From contig NZ_JQCQ01000017.1 of NCBI RefSeq assembly GCF_001437605.1, forward strand, positions 1 to 36,326: 36,326 bases of DNA, in the 5' to 3' direction. Below the pieces are notes generated by a model. It did no database searches. It was not told the DNA's origin and saw only the letters and a program-made list of their open reading frames with translations. Below are positions 32,357 to 36,326 of the stretch, in pieces (positions within the stretch are counted from its first letter, which is position 1; the number at the start of each line of letters is the position of its first letter). The stretch is from Pediococcus argentinicus. Lineage in GTDB: Bacteria; Bacillota; Bacilli; Lactobacillales; Lactobacillaceae. Made by a program: the position numbers and the translations under genes.

Positions 32357-32803
32357 TTAAATCATTCTAGTAATGTAAAAGAGCTCTAATATTAGAGCTC
32401 TTTTTGCATTTTCATATCCGTTATATTGTAACCGCTTTTCTGATACACTTGGATCGTTAGCAACAAGTGATTCCACTGAGTCCTGTATAGAGTCAGGTAA
32501 CTTTCTTAAAACTGAAACTAGTTTAGTATGCGTTAAATATAATAAATCGGCTAGTTCTGGATTATCTGGATAATTTGTAATGGCAAATATTTCTGGGGTT
32601 ATTGTTTTTTTGAAAAATCATAAACTTTTTTAATTTCAAGATTACCATTTTTATTTACTAGATACTCATCATTCAAATTAGTATGTTGAGTACTATCTAT
32701 AACGATATTTTTGGGAAGACATGAAAATTCGCAAGAAATGGAAACAGTCTGATCATTTTGAGCGTGAATATTAAGATCGCTTTTATCGATTTTTACCGCT
32801 TCG
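32357..32803 (-). pseudogene. Unrecognised gene fragment, frameshifted
   Basis: A continuous minus-strand coding trace: FFNNEAVKIDKSDLNIHAQN ... GNLEIKKVYDFSK, then a slip in an A-run near 32610 into TITPEIFAITNYPDNPELADLLY ... LQYNGYENAKRALILELFYITRMI and a stop at 32357. No start codon; the N-terminus stops where the abiH fragment begins. Hydrophilic, not recognised. Confidence 0.5.
32377..32405 (+). terminator. Terminator of the MFS/pyruvyl transferase operon
   Basis: GAGCTCTAAT/ATTAGAGCTC is a perfect 20-bp palindrome flanked by A and T runs; it overlaps the end of the minus-strand fragment. Confidence 0.85.
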
Positions 32804-33751
32804 TTGTTAAAGAATATTTCTTTTTGGGATTTTTATTTTTACTTTCACAAAGGAAAGCTTAATAACTGGGCAGATGTAGAATACTTTCTAAACAACCTAT
32901 TAACGATAAAAAGTCATAAAACACATCCTGAACCTGATCTTGAAAAATCTTTAGATATGATAGCTAGGCTTAAATATTTAACACCTAGATCATTTGTTGA
33001 AGCGTCATTTACTGAAGAAATTAAGAAGTTGAAAGAAGATTTTACAGCAGACCGAGAAACATTGATTTTATTATTTGTTCTGTTAAATAATTTAAAATAT
33101 GATATTAAAAAACAATCCGAAAGATATCTTTACGACTTTTTATTTGACGAATTAAAGAAATTTGAAAAAAACTTCAACGGTTATTTAAAAACATTACAAG
33201 ATGAAAAGTACAAAGAAAAGAGTCAACAACTATTAAATAAATTATCTCATAATGAATGCTATAATTTGTTGTCCTTTAACTATACAACCCCCTGTACAAA
33301 CGACTCTTCGTGTAATATAACACGAAATATACATGGAAAACTTGAAGATCATCCAATAATCGGGATTGATTCCAAAAATATAAGCCCTAATAGTCCAGTA
33401 TTTAGATTTACAAAAACTTACCGAATAATGACTTTAGCGAGTGAGAAACAAGATAAATTATTACCCAAAACCGTTAAAACTATAGCTTTTTATGGACATT
33501 CACTTGCTCCAGCTGATTACTCATATTTTCAATCGATTTTTGACTATTATAATATTTATGATAATAACATTACTTTGGTATTTTACTATTCTATTTATGA
33601 TGAGAGTAAAGAACAAAAAATAAAACGGAATCAATTTAATTCTGTTTCTAAACTTATGTCTGAGTATGGAACAACTTTTCATAATGAAAAAGGGGGGAAT
33701 TTGATGCACAAAATGTTGCTTGAGGGTAGACTAATCTTGAAAAAATTGTAA
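32804..33751 (+). pseudogene. AbiH-like abortive infection protein, 5'-truncated
   Basis: About 315 residues read openly from a TTG. The C-terminal part matches AbiH-family features: NLLSFNYTTPCTN, NIHGKLEDHPIIGID and KTIAFYGHSLAPADYSYFQSIFDYYN. The family's N-terminal GNGFDL nucleotide-binding motif is missing, and the present start (LLKNISFWDFYFYFHKGKLNNW) begins well inside the usual protein. No ribosome site precedes it. Phage defence by AbiH is known from lactococci; this copy is probably inactive. Confidence 0.7.
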
Positions 33752-33797
33752 TGTTAAAAATTATCCAAAATCAATTTAATCCAGCATAGTTTATTGG

Positions 33798-33956
33798 CTA
33801 GGCCAATATCGTAATGTGACTGCGTGCCGATGCAATTAAGGCAGATTCCAATTTAATCGGATTTTTATAGGCATTATTGATCCCTCGCAATTCACTTGGA
33901 ATGCTTAATCAATAATCACAAAACATTGGTCTACTTGTTTCATCATAGTTGCTATC
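33798..33956 (-). pseudogene. In-frame extension or separate remnant behind the anchored protein
   Basis: The frame of 33957-34589 goes on after its stop: NYDETSRPMFCDY, a TGA, then IPSELRGINNAYKN and ESALIASARSHITILA and a stop at 33798. It may be the decayed rest of the same gene or a piece of another. Not recognised. Nothing else is seen between 33752 and 33956. Confidence 0.3.
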
Positions 33957-34589
33957 TCAATCAACCGTTCTCACATTTTCCTTGCTTCGAATTAAGTCAA
34001 CAATTAGTAAAACTGCTATTCCTAATAAAAAAACTACGGTAAGGAGCACAGTCGTTTGCATTCCAGTTAATAAATGATGCCACTCTAACTTAATCCCCAT
34101 CGTTTTTTCAAAATGGCTTTGCTGACCATGAAAAGCCCTTCTTAATTTGTCACTCATAAAGATTTGCCGATAAATTGCTGCTACATATAGGCTATGCCAA
34201 CTTGCTTTACCTGAGTAAGCATCAGTAATTGCTTTTTCGAGATTTGCAATATCTTGATCAGAATCTCCCGATTCATGACCACTAAAAACGGATTTATCTT
34301 TTAATACAAATAGGTTCTGACTGGTTCGACCATCATCTGTAGCGGAATTTGAATCATAATTGTGACGATGCAGAAATTCTGAAATTTCAGATCTGATTTT
34401 TGATTCATCATATTTTGCTTTTTGTTGTTCAGATAAATTTGTTTGCTATTTGTCTGAAACCAAAGAAGTTCCAATTACTGATGCATGAACAGTACTGGCA
34501 TTATTCATACTGACACTGGCTAAACCAGTAAATGCGGATAAGACAGCTCCGCTTAAGGACAGCTTTTTTAGTCCTTTAGCATTATCCAT
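33957..34589 (-). pseudogene. Secreted, membrane-anchored protein gene with in-frame amber codon
   Basis: 210 codons from the ATG at 34589. An N-terminal signal peptide (KGLKKLSLSGAVLSAFTGLASVSMNNASTVHA) is followed by a TAG at codon 48 (34446-34448) in SDK-stop-QTN. The same frame then continues open: EFLHRHNYDSNSATDDGRTSQN, DIANLEKAITDAYSGKASW, and ends with a membrane helix (MQTTVLLTVVFLLGIAVLLIVDLI) and a short basic tail. One point change (CAG to TAG) explains the break. Family not recognised. Confidence 0.65.
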
Positions 34590-34764
34590 ATAATTACCTT
34601 GGCTTTCTAATAATTTACAAATATTATTTTATTTGAAAGCCTAAAAATAGAACTAATTATAAAAATTTGCGCAAAACAAAAAAGGCTATTTGTTATAGTC
34701 TTTTTAAAAAGTTATTGTCTTAAATTATGCCGCAAAAGCAGTAACAGCGAGTGATAAGGCATCT

Positions 34765-35020
34765 GTTTGGGCCACTTCGGCCTGGCAAGGTTCACATCGA
34801 GCTAATTCATAAGAAATTGTGGCAGGTGATCGTTTTAGGCGATCGCTCATTTGGATATTGGACAGGCCTAGTTCACAAAAGGTTTCTATTTTAATTCGTT
34901 CAGAATAGGTTATACTAGACAGAAGATCAGCTCCTAAAAGATGGGTTTGTGGTAAACACCATTTTAAGGGAAGCTGATCTTTTTTGTCCGAACAGCGTCG
35001 GATTAATTTTACAATCTACC
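34765..35020 (-). mobile_element. IS30-family remnant (terminal 255 bp)
   Basis: About 85% like the end of the 28122-29162 element: the transposase N-terminus SSITYSERIKIETFCELGL ... RSPATISYEL is readable, then similarity ends near 34765 and the frame runs to a stop at about 34735. The start codon is CTG where the intact copy has TTG. Same orientation as the intact IS30. A weak hairpin (AAGGCTAT/ATAGTCTT, 34680-34705) lies just beyond. Confidence 0.82.
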
Positions 35021-35072
35021 TTATTCATTATACGCTCTCTTAAAAGTCGTCTCAGGAATCAGCTTACATCCA
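35021..35072 (-). mobile_element. IS3-family left-end remnant next to gtfB
   Basis: In reverse it reads TGGATGTAAGCTGATTCC then GAGACGACTTTTAAGAGAG, the same end as the left end of copy 1 at 2835. It abuts the IS30 remnant on one side and the gtfB upstream region (66 bp to the ATG) on the other. Confidence 0.85.
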
Positions 35073-35137
35073 CCATGAGTGTTATAATTACTATATAAGT
35101 TGAAACTCATCAATTATACAAAGCAGGGGATATAATT

Positions 35138-36326
35138 ATGGACTTAGAAACAGACAACCCATTAAATTCCGAAAGGACTGTGCATTATAAACTGTACAAG
35201 TCAGGTAAACTGTGGCTTGTTGCCGGAGTGACTTTTTGTTCATTTGTTGGCAGCGCAATCATCAACGATCAAATTGCGCACGCTGATACAGTAACTGTAG
35301 CTAAAACAGCAACCACAGTCACACGGACAACCGTCAGTGCTGATTCAAAAACAAGCAATGATTCTACTCAAGCAGATACAGTTTCCACTACGGCTAACAA
35401 GGTCGCTAAGACTACTTCAAATATCGCTCACCAACCCAATAGTGCAACAAACAGCTTAAATACTAGTCAAGCAGCAACCGCTACCTCAAGTACAACCACC
35501 AAGGCTGCTTCGAGTATCCTCAGTCAAGCGGACAGCGAAACTGCCAACTCAAACACTAGTCAAGCAGTAACTGCTACCTCAAGCGCTACTACCGAGGCTG
35601 TTTCGAGTGCCGCCAACCAAACGGGCCAAAAAGTAAGCTCCAGTAATAACAAAAGCCATGAGGCAAAAGCTCACACAACTAGTGCTGCCTCTGGTTCTAT
35701 TAGCCAAGTAAGTAACACAGCAGTCAAATCAGCAGCAAGTACCGAGAATACCAACAAGGCCACATCAGTTGCTTCAAGTGCAGTAAATCGCCAAGCAACC
35801 ACGACCAAAAAAGCTGACATTAACTTAACTACGGTAACTGCAGCCACACCTAACACGAAGCCAGCTACACAAGTAAGACTAATGGCCACTAGTTCAGCTG
35901 CAATGAAAATCAAGCCTATAACTTACAAAATCCAATCGAAACAAATGACCCGTAATCAGTATCAATGGAAAGGTAGCAAATTATATTACTACGGTAATGA
36001 CGGACAACCTATTACAGGACTGCGTCATTATGGTAATAACAAGCTCGAATACTATGGAAACGATCATGTCCAATATCGTAACCGTTACTTAACTGCTGCC
36101 AACAACCAGTTATATTACTTTGGGGGCAACGGAGACGCAATAACTGGCTTACGTCATTATGGTAATAACAAGCTAGAATATTATGGCACAGATCATGTTC
36201 AGTATCGTAATCGTTATGCTAGTCAGGGAAATCAGTTGTATTACTTTGGTAGCAATGGTGACGCAATTACCGGCTTGCGTCACTATGATAATAACAAGTT
36301 AGAATATTACGGCGCGGACCACGTTC
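35138..36326 (+). CDS. gtfB: GH70 glucanotransferase, 5' part: signal peptide, linker, repeats
   Basis: Open to the window end (396 codons). N-terminal MDLETDNPLNSERTVHYKLYKSGKLW is a KxYKxGKxW-type signal peptide, followed by a hydrophobic core (LVAGVTFCSFVGSAI) and a cleavage region IAHADT. Residues about 50-255 form a Ser/Thr/Ala-rich linker with a duplicated NTSQA(A/V)TATSS unit. From about 280, YG-type glucan-binding repeats of 42-43 residues follow. Same strand and repeat type as the gene entering at base 2, so probably the same protein. The ATG has AGCAGGGGA upstream. Confidence 0.88.
   Translation, partial: MDLETDNPLNSERTVHYKLYKSGKLWLVAGVTFCSFVGSAIINDQIAHADTVTVAKTATTVTRTTVSADSKTSNDSTQADTVSTTANKVAKTTSNIAHQPNSATNSLNTSQAATATSSTTTKAASSILSQADSETANSNTSQAVTATSSATTEAVSSAANQTGQKVSSSNNKSHEAKAHTTSAASGSISQVSNTAVKSAASTENTNKATSVASSAVNRQATTTKKADINLTTVTAATPNTKPATQVRLMATSSAAMKIKPITYKIQSKQMTRNQYQWKGSKLYYYGNDGQPITGLRHYGNNKLEYYGNDHVQYRNRYLTAANNQLYYFGGNGDAITGLRHYGNNKLEYYGTDHVQYRNRYASQGNQLYYFGSNGDAITGLRHYDNNKLEYYGADHV
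35981..36326 (+). repeat. Glucan-binding repeat array
   Basis: Repeats start at 35981, 36110 and 36236 (spacing 129 and 126 bp). Unit: LYYFGGNGDAITGLRHYGNN, then KLEYYG(T/N/A)DHVQYRNRY. The DNA is highly similar between units, and the window ends 10 bp short of completing the third unit's DHVQYRNRY. Confidence 0.88.

Noticed and set aside
35671-35913. 80-residue minus-strand ORF
   Set aside because: Antisense to the Ser/Thr-rich linker of gtfB; an effect of that repeat-like composition.
1-36326. Direct circular closure of the two ends without missing sequence
   Set aside because: The join would shift the gtfB frame (two leftover bases); a gap of 43 bp plus whole repeats is needed.
1-36326. 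tRNA and rRNA genes
   Set aside because: None seen by eye; no cloverleaf-like or rRNA core sequence noticed.

Overview
The window looks like a nearly complete mobilisable plasmid of a lactic acid bacterium (Lactobacillaceae). Signs are the AT-rich DNA, strong Shine-Dalgarno sites, a GtfB-type GH70 glucanotransferase with a KxYKxGKxW-type signal peptide, Hol-Tox, Asp23/AmaP/GlsB stress proteins and a MobA/MobL relaxase. The species cannot be fixed from the sequence. The first 2.7 kb is the 3' part of a glucanotransferase gene and the last 1.2 kb is the 5' part of such a gene, on the same strand, both cut inside the same kind of YG-type repeat. The simplest reading is one gene on a circular molecule, broken where the repeats could not be assembled.

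Layout. 1-2.8 kb: gtfB catalytic region and terminator. 2.8-4.2 kb: decayed IS3-family copy. 4.2-5.1 kb: serine resolvase with a candidate res site. 5.2-9.1 kb: replication and partition core. It holds a ParA/small ParB pair flanked on both sides by arrays of GTATAC-like hexamers repeating exactly every 9 bp, a short minus-strand RNA in the rep leader, and a primase-type Rep. 9.1-10.4 kb: IS256-family element whose transposase lacks its first catalytic Asp. 10.4-11.1 kb: 5'-truncated second initiator (RepA_N-like), so two replicons were probably fused. 11.3-12.2 kb: zeta-type toxin pair. 12.2-17.2 kb: mobilisation block (two small proteins, MOBQ-like oriT, relaxase, ArdC/LtrC-like protein) with a D-2-hydroxyacid dehydrogenase inserted between the ltrC-like gene and a second, decayed copy of its tail. 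17.2-19.3 kb: SOS-type Y-family polymerase operon with a LexA-like box. 19.3-19.7 kb: type I toxin-antitoxin locus. 19.9-21.7 kb: alkaline-shock operon (AmaP, DUF2273, Asp23/Gls24, GlsB, small membrane protein). 22.1-23.4 kb: second IS3 copy. 23.4-28.0 kb: chromosomal-looking segment of intact and broken metabolic genes, a lipid kinase and a second resolvase. 28.0-29.2 kb: IS3 remnant and IS30. 29.4-32.4 kb: second GlsB, then a sugar transporter and a polysaccharide pyruvyl transferase. 32.4-34.6 kb: decayed genes, including a 5'-truncated AbiH. 34.7-35.1 kb: IS30 and IS3 remnants. 35.1 kb to the end: gtfB signal peptide, Ser/Thr-rich linker and glucan-binding repeats.

Together: Rep, ParAB and its arrays, the zeta and Hol-Tox addiction systems and the resolvases would keep the plasmid; oriT plus relaxase would let a helper mobilise it (no type IV secretion genes are seen). 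The cargo is a secreted starch-converting glucanotransferase, a sugar porter/pyruvyl transferase pair, envelope-stress proteins and an error-prone polymerase. Modules are separated by related IS3 and IS30 ends, so the plasmid appears to have been assembled by IS-driven recombination.
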